64,000 nt of DNA from Bifidobacterium sp. ESL0800. GTDB lineage: Bacteria; Actinomycetota; Actinomycetes; Actinomycetales; Bifidobacteriaceae. A program made the translations under genes and the position numbers. Shown here piece after piece: positions 38,574 to 47,525 of this stretch (the first letter of the stretch is position 1; the number at the start of each line of letters is the position of its first letter). Under the pieces are notes generated by a model. It had not been told where the DNA came from and ran no database searches. It saw only the letters and a program-made list of their open reading frames with translations. The DNA lies in contig NZ_CP113913.1 of assembly GCF_029395355.1 (NCBI RefSeq), positions 558,001 to 622,000 of the forward strand, read 5' to 3'.

Positions 38574-39041
38574 TTATCGCATCGATTGTTTTGTCTCGTA
38601 CTTGAGGATGTCGCCGGGCTGGCAGTCCAAAGCTTCACAGATGCCGGCCAGTGTCGTGAAGCGGATGGCTGCCACGCGGTTGTTCTTGATTTTCGAAAGA
38701 TTGACGTTGGAGATGCCCACCTCGTCCGCCAGCTCCTTGAGCGACATATGCCGGTCGACCATCACCTTGTCGAGTTCCAGCACGATGGTTCCTTTTGGCT
38801 GGTGAGGTTCATCGGCTGCTGGAACGGATGGAGTGATGGCGTCGGTCGTGGTGTGCTGTTGTTGGGCAAGGCGGACTTTCTCCTCATACGTCAATGGTAA
38901 AGAATCCCGATTTTCTGATAGGGTATCGGCGGTGTCGTTTTGGTCCGCTACATTTGCGGTATTCGCGGATTGGTTCTCATCGTTCGGTGATGACGTGGTA
39001 TCTCGAGTTGCTGAACGTGCCGAGTGTTGCTTGAAAATCAT
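38574..39041 (-). CDS. XRE-type transcriptional regulator with long N-terminus
   Basis: The 155-residue product has a compact Cro/CI-like helix-turn-helix at about 85-150 (MSLKELADEVGISNVNLSKIKNNRVAAIRFTTLAGICEALDCQPGDILKY), the type paired with DUF2975 membrane proteins (YozG group). Residues 1-80 are Ser/Thr/Asn/Asp-rich and probably disordered, unlike the minimal ~70-residue family members. It starts 11 bases after the DUF2975 gene stop, so the two are co-transcribed. An internal start could give the short form. Confidence 0.85.
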   Translation of the reverse strand: MIFKQHSARSATRDTTSSPNDENQSANTANVADQNDTADTLSENRDSLPLTYEEKVRLAQQQHTTTDAITPSVPAADEPHQPKGTIVLELDKVMVDRHMSLKELADEVGISNVNLSKIKNNRVAAIRFTTLAGICEALDCQPGDILKYETKQSMR

Positions 39042-39052
39042 GATTTACCTCT

Positions 39053-39652
39053 CTAAATCAACTCGTCATATTCTTGCTGCAGTTTTTCGCCATAGCGCAG
39101 AATGCGAGTGATGCAGAGAATGAAGATACCGATGATGAGCCAAGGCAGCCAAGCGTTGGAAATATCCGCACTATCTAAATGTTCAGTGTGTGACAGGAAG
39201 TAATCAGAAGCTCCGTCAATGGCTCCCATTACAAACGAAACGATCATATCCAATACTGCAACAACGATGAAGCATATTCCGGAGACGTGAATGTTTTTCG
39301 TGATTGAGCTTTGAAACGGGGTCGGGTTCTGACCATCAACTGGCTGGTGCAAGGTTTTGAAGGCCGCGCTCAGATTGTGGAATGCATACGCCAGAATCAA
39401 GAGAATGGCAATGCCTTCCATAGCGTACCAGCCCAAAGCAACCAAATGATGGGATATGACTGAGAATGTCATACCGAAAGTAAAACCGTAAATACTTGGA
39501 ATGGTGGCCTCTTTGATCCAGCTTGGGCAAGGTTGCCCGACACCGAGATAAATCGTGCCGGCCAGCAGAACCACCGATGCCACGATGTTGAACCATTCGA
39601 GGATTTTCGCGGCCCACATGATGAAGGCGTCGACTTTGTTTGTTTCATACAT
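39053..39652 (-). CDS. DUF2975 membrane protein
   Basis: The 199-residue product has four hydrophobic segments (about 18-38, 60-80, 130-155 and 172-188) and matches the DUF2975 layout seen next to YozG-like regulators. The function is unknown; the pairing suggests a membrane sensor or a target of the regulator. The ATG at 39652 follows aaaggag and replaces a 17-codon longer frame. Base composition is lower in GC than the flanking housekeeping genes, so it may be acquired. Confidence 0.82.
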   Translation of the reverse strand: MYETNKVDAFIMWAAKILEWFNIVASVVLLAGTIYLGVGQPCPSWIKEATIPSIYGFTFGMTFSVISHHLVALGWYAMEGIAILLILAYAFHNLSAAFKTLHQPVDGQNPTPFQSSITKNIHVSGICFIVVAVLDMIVSFVMGAIDGASDYFLSHTEHLDSADISNAWLPWLIIGIFILCITRILRYGEKLQQEYDELI

Positions 39653-39806
39653 GGCGTTGCTCCTTTGTCGATTGTAAACTGACTGATAGCAAGAGCATAT
39701 CACTAATCAACAAAGAATTAATGATAAACGTTAAAAAAATTATGAATTTCGATACGATTATGGTATTTTGAATATATTCCAACAAAATCGAGACGCGGAG
39801 GAGAAG

Positions 39807-41132
39807 ATGGTCGAGACAGGGGAGAAGGCGACAGGTGACATGGGGAGCTTGAACGGGTTGAACGTCACGGACGTTCCGCGAGACCCGAATAACTCCTACA
39901 TTTCGAATGGCATGGATAACGTTGGCAATATAGACCGAAATAATGGCGTAGATGATTCTGGTTATCAAGGAGATGACGGTTTAAGCGGCTCTGGTTGTCA
40001 AGGAGACGGTGACCGTTTGAGCGGTTCTGACCATGTTAATGGCGTTGATGGCGTTGACGTTGTTGACGGTGAGAATGGTGAGAACGCCGTTGCTGCAGAA
40101 GGAGAAGTTGATGAAAGAGCTGCGACGGCATTGAATGTTCAAGGTGGATTTTCCAACCTGCCTGCGCCATTCCAACAACCGCAAGCTGAAGCTAAACCGT
40201 TGAGCCCAGACGGGCAGCGACGGCACGATGTGGGGCACCAGGCCGCAATCATCTGGGGCTTTATAGTGCTGTGGCTTGTATTGCAGGTGATTGGTGTTGT
40301 TTTCGCCATGCTTGGCCATATGCCGGAGAAGAAGACAGACGCCGTGGTCGGCACCGTCAGCGAGCCGATCGCCATCCTTGTCGTGCTGCTGGCGTGTCGG
40401 AAGCTCTATATCGACAAATCGCAAGGCTCAAGATCAATCCGCTTCACGATACGTCTCTCATCCCGAAAACCGATGAACTGGCGGATGTGGCTCTGCTTGC
40501 TTGTCGCGATGCTGGCTTTCTCGGCGGTCGGCGACCTGTTCGCCCAAGGTTTCCAAGGCGCGCTGGATCTGTTGGGATGGTCGCAACATAGCAATGGCGA
40601 CGAGATCGACCAGATGGTGAGCAGCTCGATCTTCGGTCTGCTTTCGTTGGGTTTCGTCGGGCCTGTGACCGAGGAGCTGCTGATGCGTGGCATCGTGATG
40701 CCGAATCTGGAACGCTATGGCAGGATTTTCGCCATCGTAACGTCAGCGTTGCTGTTCGGTTTCATCCATGGCGACATCAGCCAAGGCTTCAATGCCGTGC
40801 TGCTGGGCTTGGTGCTCGGTTGGATGGCCAGCGAGTATTCTGTGGCATGGTCGATGAGCATGCACATCTTTTATAATCTCGTGATATGCGAAGGAGTCGG
40901 CAGGCTGTTCGGCATGCTTGCCGAGCCCATGCAGACCGTGGCGCAGTGGACATTCGATGGTGTCTTCTTCGTCGTCGCCATCGTGTTGGTGGTGGTGAAC
41001 AAGGACAAGATCATGGCTTGGTACCGCCGCAACCGTAGCCCCAAGCACGCCTACCGTGGCTGGCGCTCACCGCTGTTCATCTTCACCTTGGCGGCGTTCC
41101 TCTTCTTCGCGCTGACCAGGATTTCGTTCTGA
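39807..41132 (+). CDS. CPBP (CAAX/Abi) intramembrane metalloprotease
   Basis: The C-terminal ~300 residues form a membrane protease of the CPBP family with motif 1 EELLMRGIVMPNLERYG, motif 2 LLFGFIHGDISQG and motif 3 SMHIFYN, giving the Glu-Glu, His and His/Asn metal site. About eight hydrophobic segments follow residue 145. The first ~110 residues are acidic and Gly/Asp/Asn-rich, with a DNA-level repeat at 39960-40028. Family members process prenylated or bacteriocin-related proteins or give phage/bacteriocin immunity; which applies here is unknown. ATG 39807 follows ggaggag; the longer frame starts at a TTG (39768). Confidence 0.87.
   Translation: MVETGEKATGDMGSLNGLNVTDVPRDPNNSYISNGMDNVGNIDRNNGVDDSGYQGDDGLSGSGCQGDGDRLSGSDHVNGVDGVDVVDGENGENAVAAEGEVDERAATALNVQGGFSNLPAPFQQPQAEAKPLSPDGQRRHDVGHQAAIIWGFIVLWLVLQVIGVVFAMLGHMPEKKTDAVVGTVSEPIAILVVLLACRKLYIDKSQGSRSIRFTIRLSSRKPMNWRMWLCLLVAMLAFSAVGDLFAQGFQGALDLLGWSQHSNGDEIDQMVSSSIFGLLSLGFVGPVTEELLMRGIVMPNLERYGRIFAIVTSALLFGFIHGDISQGFNAVLLGLVLGWMASEYSVAWSMSMHIFYNLVICEGVGRLFGMLAEPMQTVAQWTFDGVFFVVAIVLVVVNKDKIMAWYRRNRSPKHAYRGWRSPLFIFTLAAFLFFALTRISF
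39960..40028 (+). repeat. In-frame tandem repeat inside CPBP gene
   Basis: Two copies of a 33-36-base unit starting GGTTATCAAGGAGA (39960) and GGTTGTCAAGGAGA (39993) encode GYQGDDGLSGSG and GCQGDGDRLSGSD. A GTTGATGGCGTTGA-type repeat follows. Such tracts are prone to length change. Confidence 0.6.
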
Positions 41133-41173
41133 GCCACAGGTTCGACGCGGTGGAGCCGACGGCACAATAACAA

Positions 41174-41228
41174 AACTCCTCCGGTTTCCAAAGGATATTG
41201 AAATCCTGGAAACCGAAGGAGTTTTTAC
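41174..41228. terminator. Bidirectional terminator of rpsT and CPBP gene
   Basis: A 17-position stem (41174-41190 with 41207-41223, one mismatch that is G-U on the minus strand) lies between the convergent genes. T-runs follow on both strands (gttttt on + and ttttgttatt on -). Confidence 0.85.
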
Positions 41229-41260
41229 TGACCCTAAGGTCGATGCCTAAAGCGAAAAGC

Positions 41261-41521
41261 TCACATCTTGTTGATGGCAACCGCGAGATTAGACTTGCGG
41301 TTGGCGGCCTGGTTCTTGTGAACCACGCCCGCGCTGGCGGCCTTGTCGAGCTTCTGGCCGGCGATCTGGTAAGCAGCCTGGGCTGCCGCCTTGTCTCCGG
41401 ACTCGATGGCTTCACGGGTCTTGCGAATCGCAGTCTTCAGGCTGGACTTCACGGACACGTTGCGCTTGTGCGCCTTTTCATTGGTCAGCACGCGCTTCTT
41501 CTGCGACTTAATGTTTGCCAC
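41261..41521 (-). CDS. rpsT: 30S ribosomal protein S20
   Basis: Primary 16S rRNA-binding protein. The 86-residue product [21 protein letters not shown]... is typical. The GTG at 41521 follows ggag and gives the family N-terminus; a longer frame from 41536 would add five residues. Non-ATG starts are also known for S20 in other bacteria, where they take part in autoregulation. Divergent from lepA, with which it shares a 262-base promoter region. Confidence 0.96.
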   Translation of the reverse strand: MANIKSQKKRVLTNEKAHKRNVSVKSSLKTAIRKTREAIESGDKAAAQAAYQIAGQKLDKAASAGVVHKNQAANRKSNLAVAINKM

Positions 41522-41783
41522 AATTTCTCCAAACAACGTTTTCTATAAGGACATACAAGACTTTAGAATAACACTGTATGCCGATATTTCGTGCGTATTT
41601 GAAGGAAATGACGTTGCGTGTTTCACCATTGCATGATTTCTTATACTTTTTATAAGGTTCCTCGGCAATAATCTCCGGCAATCCTTTGCCCACCTCGGCC
41701 GATAGAATAAGACATAGCAATAGGAAAAAGCGGAGTCGGAGAGACCCCGTTACGAAACGTTTGGGTATGAAGGAGTGACATCA

Positions 41784-43676
<1,893 letters not shown>

Positions 43677-43681
43677 GGTTC

Positions 43682-44365
43682 ATGATGGAACTGAGCGAAG
43701 CGATTCGGGTGCGTCATGCCGTTCGGCATTATACCGACAAGCCGATTCCGCAGGATATTGTCGATGAGCTTCAAAGGACCATCGACCAATATAACCGCAA
43801 AGGCAACCTGAGCATGCAGTTGAAGCTCAACGATCCTGCCGCATTCGAGGGTTTCCTCACCGACTACGGCATCTACAAAGGCGCCCGCAACCTCGTCGCC
43901 ATCGTCTCGGATCGTACGTCGGACTGGGAGGAACGTTGCGGCTATTACGGCGCACACGTGCTGTTGCGCGCCACGCAGCTCGGTCTCGATACTGGTTGGG
44001 TGCGTCAGTTCGGACGTCACCTTTCCAAGCATGTCGCGCTGGAACGCGGTGAGCGGCCAAGGTTCGCCATCGTCATGGGCTATGGCACCAATCACGGCCA
44101 ACAGCATCGTTGCAAGCAATACGATCAAGTTGCTCAGGTTCCACAAAACGTGGCGACGCCGCAATGGTTCCGAGCCGGCGTCGAGGCCGCATTGCTTGCC
44201 CCCACGTCGTTGAACCAGCAGAAATTCACGTTCACTTTGCAACCCGATGGCCGCACGGTCGAAGCCAAAGCCGGCCTAGGCCTCTGCACCCGCACCGACC
44301 TTGGCATCGCAAAATATCATTTCGAAATAGGCGCCGGTCCCGATGCCGATTTTGTGTGGGCCTAA
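43682..44365 (+). CDS. Nitroreductase-family flavoprotein
   Basis: FMN-dependent NAD(P)H oxidoreductase of unclear substrate. The 227-residue product starts with the family motif AIRVRHAVRHYTDKPIP and has AALLAPTSLNQQKF, which in nitroreductases contacts FMN, then a C-terminal FEIGAGPDADFVW. It begins 5 bases after lepA and is probably co-transcribed. Members of this short group may act as flavin reductases or on nitro or enone compounds; nothing here decides. Confidence 0.85.
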   Translation: MMELSEAIRVRHAVRHYTDKPIPQDIVDELQRTIDQYNRKGNLSMQLKLNDPAAFEGFLTDYGIYKGARNLVAIVSDRTSDWEERCGYYGAHVLLRATQLGLDTGWVRQFGRHLSKHVALERGERPRFAIVMGYGTNHGQQHRCKQYDQVAQVPQNVATPQWFRAGVEAALLAPTSLNQQKFTFTLQPDGRTVEAKAGLGLCTRTDLGIAKYHFEIGAGPDADFVWA

Positions 44366-44406
44366 ATACGATATCGGTTTTTTTACCCAACTGTTTATGC
44401 TCTGAA

Positions 44407-44678
44407 TTATTTATCGAAGTGTATGTTACTACCGAAAAGGCGACGCCAATCATCAACGATTTCGTCAAAGTTTTGTCTGATGGCAATTTCGATCAGCTTG
44501 ATATGTTTTGACGGAATGTGACCATGGTTATGAGCGAAAACTACTGTGCCGTCACTTTGTAAAACAAAGCGCGCAAGATCTCTTTTCGATCCGCGCGCTA
44601 CGTGCACATGGATACCATGTTCTTTGTCCAGAGTACTGAAGTAACGCTGTAACCGGCGAGGAAGAATACCTCAGGCAT
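44407..44678 (-). pseudogene. DUF4160 protein, frameshifted
   Basis: From ATG 44678 one frame reads MPEVFFLAGYS and soon stops. Two bases further on another frame reads RYFSTLDKEHGIHVHVARGSK and continues through FAHNHGHIPSKHIKLIEIAIRQNFDEIVDDWRRLFG to a stop at 44407. Joined at TAC|CGT (near 44643-44650) the two halves give a complete DUF4160-like protein of about 90 residues with the HVHV motif. A 1-base loss or 2-base gain is therefore likely. DUF4160 genes often pair with a small partner, here the 77-residue gene whose stop overlaps the ATG by 8 bases. Confidence 0.72.
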
Positions 44679-44904
44679 GGGCGTATTCCCGGTCGATGGC
44701 GCGGAACTCGTCGATCATCGGCTTGACACGGGCGAACCAATGATTCAGGAATGGAATGCCTTCTTTACCGAATGTGGAGGAAAGGATGTTGCCGCGGTTG
44801 TCCATAAGCGCGGTGCGGTCGAAACCTTGCTCGGAGATGCGCAGTGAGTCGTCGTCCCATTGCGTTTTGATGCCGTCGATGATGAACACGTTCTCGTCGC
44901 TCAT
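44671..44904 (-). CDS. Small hypothetical protein paired with DUF4160
   Basis: The 77-residue acidic product (MSDENVFIIDGIKTQWDDDSLRISEQGFDRTALMDNRGNILSS...) matches no family I recognise. The ATG follows a gaaggagacatc-type site and the gene is upstream of and overlapping the broken DUF4160 gene, so they form a two-gene operon. By position it may be a partner or antitoxin-like protein. It is divergent from the DinJ/YafQ module and shares its promoter region. Confidence 0.65.
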   Translation of the reverse strand: MSDENVFIIDGIKTQWDDDSLRISEQGFDRTALMDNRGNILSSTFGKEGIPFLNHWFARVKPMIDEFRAIDREYAHA

Positions 44905-45035
44905 GATGTCTCCTTCGGCTGTTTCCAGTTGTCGGTTTCTCTTTAGCCTAACGTATAGCAGAGCGGATTGTCTATTGTGCTGATTCTGCTCTCTGTTGAT
45001 GAGCGTAACCGGTTTTTCTTCGAAAAATTGGATGA

Positions 45036-45086
45036 ATACACCGAATTTTGTATCGAAATCGGTATGAATACAACTAGATTCTGTAT
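45036..45086. promoter_or_regulatory. Two ATACA-N8/9-TGTAT inverted repeats
   Basis: ATACA...TGTAT occurs at 45036-45053 (8-base spacer) and again at 45068-45086 (9-base spacer), each preceded by GATG or TATG then A, 32 bases apart (three helical turns). They lie between the divergent small-protein and toxin-antitoxin operons, so they are candidate operator sites for either. Confidence 0.5.
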
Positions 45087-45125
45087 TGGAGCTAAGCTAT
45101 CTCTCTTTTAAGGTTCAACGTGATA

Positions 45126-45143
45126 CTATTGTACGTACAATAG
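45126..45143. promoter_or_regulatory. 18-bp perfect palindrome, likely DinJ operator
   Basis: CTATTGTACGTACAATAG is a perfect palindrome 18 bases before the antitoxin ATG and just upstream of its aaggag site. RelB/DinJ antitoxins repress their own promoter through such palindromes. Confidence 0.7.
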
Positions 45144-45160
45144 ACATATAAGGAGCAATT

Positions 45161-45442
45161 ATGAGTTTGTCTGCAAGTGCGCCGAAGGTCACGAGAATCA
45201 ACTTCAGGACCGATACCGAAACCAAGGAGAAGGCGAGCTCAGTCTTTGCCAAGCTGGGACTGGATATGTCAACCGCGCTCAACATGTTTCTGCATCAGAC
45301 GGTGGTCGACCAGGCGTTGCCTTTCCGACCTGAACTATCCGGCTTCGAGGAAAGAGTGCTCAAGGCCGCGAGCGAGCCTACGCGTTCGTTCGACAGCGTG
45401 GACGACCTGATGGAGGAGATTCGTGGCACTTCAACGCATTGA
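45161..45442 (+). CDS. RelB/DinJ-family antitoxin
   Basis: The 93-residue product has an N-terminal ribbon-helix-helix DNA-binding part (RINFRTDTETKEKASSVFAKLGLDMSTALNMFLHQTV), the hallmark of RelB/DinJ, and a C-terminal toxin-binding segment (FDSVDDLMEEIRG). The ATG follows aaggag. It overlaps the toxin gene by 20 bases, the standard antitoxin-first order. A perfect palindrome upstream is a likely autoregulatory operator. Confidence 0.92.
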   Translation: MSLSASAPKVTRINFRTDTETKEKASSVFAKLGLDMSTALNMFLHQTVVDQALPFRPELSGFEERVLKAASEPTRSFDSVDDLMEEIRGTSTH

Positions 45443-45713
45443 GCGCTCGCCGACATTTCTGCGTCAGGCAAAGGCGCTTGGCAGAAAACACTACGATCTC
45501 GACAAACTCGAGCGGGTGGTGCGTGTGCTGGTCAACGAGGACAAGGAGACCTTGCGTCGTCGATACCATGACCATGCGCTGAAAGGGAATCTGAGCGTTT
45601 TCCGCGAGTTGCATATCGAGTCAGACTGGCTGTTGATTTATCGTGTCAAACATGAGACATTGACTCTGCTGCTGGTGGAGACGGGTAGTCACCGCCAGTT
45701 GCTTGGGAAGTAA
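45423..45713 (+). CDS. YafQ/RelE-family mRNA interferase toxin
   Basis: The 96-residue product matches YafQ: FLRQAKALGRKHYDLDKLERVVRVL, HALKGNLSVFRELHIESDWLLIYRV and a C-terminal LVETGSHRQLLG. It carries the His residues and the Arg/Tyr expected in ribosome-dependent RNases of this group, in particular the His of SHRQL. The start is GTG within the antitoxin gene. The frame is intact, so the module is probably functional. Confidence 0.92.
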   Translation: MALQRIERSPTFLRQAKALGRKHYDLDKLERVVRVLVNEDKETLRRRYHDHALKGNLSVFRELHIESDWLLIYRVKHETLTLLLVETGSHRQLLGK

Positions 45714-45783
45714 TCGTTCTTGACAAGAAACGCAAAGGGCGGCTTATCCGGTCAATATCGTCCTCACGCTAGACTGAAACGTT

Positions 45784-47154
45784 ATGTTCGAAGTGTATAT
45801 TCATGTGCCGTTTTGCTACCGGCGGTGCGGGTACTGCGATTTCAACACGTATACGGCCGTCGATATGGGTTCTGGCGCGTCGCGTGGCAATTACGCGAAC
45901 CTCGCCATCGGCGAGATGAAGCTCGTGCGGGCGTGGCAGGAGCGGCACGGCATCGACGAACCGGGCGCGGCGACGGTGTTCTTCGGGGGAGGGACGCCGA
46001 CATTGTTGCCTGCGGAGGACCTTGGGCGGATGCTAGGCGCGGTCAACGATATCTGGGGTATCGAGGACGGTGCGGAAATCACCACCGAAGCCAACCCCGA
46101 CACGGTGGACGAACGGTATTTGGAAACGTTGGCAGCCGCAGGATTCACGCGTATCTCATTCGGTATGCAATCGGCGGTGCCGCATGTGCTCAAAACGCTT
46201 GACCGCACGCATACGCCGGCCAATGTCGTCGCCGGAGTCAAGGCGGCGAACAAGGTCGGGCTGCGTTCCAGCGTCGACCTTATCTATGGGGCGCCCGGCG
46301 AGAGCATGGATGATTGGCGTGTGTCCGTCGAAACGGCCATCGAGCTGGGAGTCAACCATATATCGGCGTACGCGCTGACCGTCGAACCGACCACCAAGAT
46401 GGGCCGGCAGATCAAGGCCGGGCAGATCGCCAAGCCCGATGACGACGATGAGGCGGCGAAATACGAGCTCGCCGACGACCTCTTTGCGCAGGCCGGCCTC
46501 AAATGGTACGAGATCTCGAACTGGGCGCGGCCGGGTTATGAAAGCCGGCACAACCTGGGCTATTGGCGCAACGTCGACTGGGCTGGCATCGGCCCGGGCG
46601 CCCACTCGCACTACCGCACGTCGAGCGTCGGCGCGTGGCGTGAGCATGCGGACGGTGGCGCACGCGATGTGGATGAAGGCGGGTTTCGAAAAACCGTTGT
46701 TGCCTCTACCGGCAACGATGAGGCCCATACCAAAATGGATTTTACTGGTCTCTCGCAAGTCGAACAAGGTGATGAAGGCAGCACATCAGGAGTCGGTAAT
46801 GGCGGGCAATCGGACGACAACCAGTTTGGCATCCGCGCTTGGGACATCGCACATCCGCGCAAGTGGGCTGAGGCGATGCACGCCGGCTGTGTGCCGTGGG
46901 CCGGCAGCGAGGCCATCACCCACGAGGAGAACCTAGAGGAGACGGTGATGCTCGGGTTGCGTCTGCACGAGGGGCTTGATATTTCGCGCGTCGATCAGGC
47001 CTCGGGGCATACGGTCGACCGGAGCCGGCTTGAAGGCATCGAACGTGCCGGACTGATCGAGATCCTTGATGGCAATCGCATCGTCCCTACCCGTAAAGGG
47101 CGGTTGCTCAACGACACGGTCATCGCCGAGGTGCTCGACATCTGCGGTTGGTGA
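45784..47154 (+). CDS. hemW: HemW-like radical SAM heme chaperone
   Basis: Often annotated as oxygen-independent coproporphyrinogen oxidase. The 456-residue product has the radical SAM cluster motif CYRRCGYCDFNTY (CX3CX2C) near residue 12, GGGTPTLL, TTEANPDTV and the HemN/HemW C-terminal domain (EENLEETVMLGLRLHEGLD). An insertion of about 70 residues (roughly 280-360, Asp/Gly/Ser-rich, VASTGNDEAHTKMDF) interrupts the usual sequence. CX3CX2CDF fits HemW rather than HemN. Follows the toxin gene by 70 bases. Confidence 0.92.
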   Translation: MFEVYIHVPFCYRRCGYCDFNTYTAVDMGSGASRGNYANLAIGEMKLVRAWQERHGIDEPGAATVFFGGGTPTLLPAEDLGRMLGAVNDIWGIEDGAEITTEANPDTVDERYLETLAAAGFTRISFGMQSAVPHVLKTLDRTHTPANVVAGVKAANKVGLRSSVDLIYGAPGESMDDWRVSVETAIELGVNHISAYALTVEPTTKMGRQIKAGQIAKPDDDDEAAKYELADDLFAQAGLKWYEISNWARPGYESRHNLGYWRNVDWAGIGPGAHSHYRTSSVGAWREHADGGARDVDEGGFRKTVVASTGNDEAHTKMDFTGLSQVEQGDEGSTSGVGNGGQSDDNQFGIRAWDIAHPRKWAEAMHAGCVPWAGSEAITHEENLEETVMLGLRLHEGLDISRVDQASGHTVDRSRLEGIERAGLIEILDGNRIVPTRKGRLLNDTVIAEVLDICGW

Positions 47155-47525
47155 AGGTTTGGGTGCAGCGGTGCCGCCGACAGTAGCAGCATGAACGGCC
47201 GCATTTATGTGATTGGCGTACATACAACTACCCAATATGCAGAGATAATCACAGAATTTGCCGTGGAAATGTGATTTTCTCTGCAATACTGTTGGAGATA
47301 CAGAGATAATCACAAAAATTGGCACGGAAACGTGATTATCTTTGTTGATGGGCGTGGCATACAGAGATAATCACTGTAAATGGCACACGTTACTGGAAGA
47401 ATGTCCATAATATGGAAGAATTCGTCTGAAATTGGACAACGACACATTTCTGACATGACATGCCGCTAGTCTGTGAAAGCACTTGCAACGAAGTTGCGGT
47501 TCCACAGAAGTTAGGGGTGATTGTG
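47155..47525 (+). other. hemW-gltB gap with 61-bp tandem repeats
   Basis: The 371-base gap holds the 61-base-period repeat (47238-47422), a TCCAT-AAT-ATGGA palindrome (47404-47416), two TGGAAGAA direct repeats (47394 and 47413) and the gltB ribosome-binding site aggggtga (47513-47520). No ORF is supported. Confidence 0.55.
47238..47422. repeat. Three units of a 61-bp-period hairpin repeat
   Basis: CAGAGATAATCAC starts at 47240, 47301 and 47362, exactly 61 bases apart. Units 1 and 2 each have a matching inverted arm (47238-47253 with 47270-47285, and 47300-47313 with 47332-47345, one mismatch each) around a conserved loop of the form AATTTGCCGTGGAAA / AATTGGCACGGAAA. Unit 3 keeps the left arm and loop (AAATGGCACACG) but has lost the right arm. 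It lies 100-290 bases upstream of gltB. Too few units, and the wrong architecture, for CRISPR. Confidence 0.7.

Noticed and set aside
47238-47422. CRISPR array
   Set aside because: Only three units, hairpin arms inside the repeat, and no spacers of even length with perfect repeats; no cas genes.
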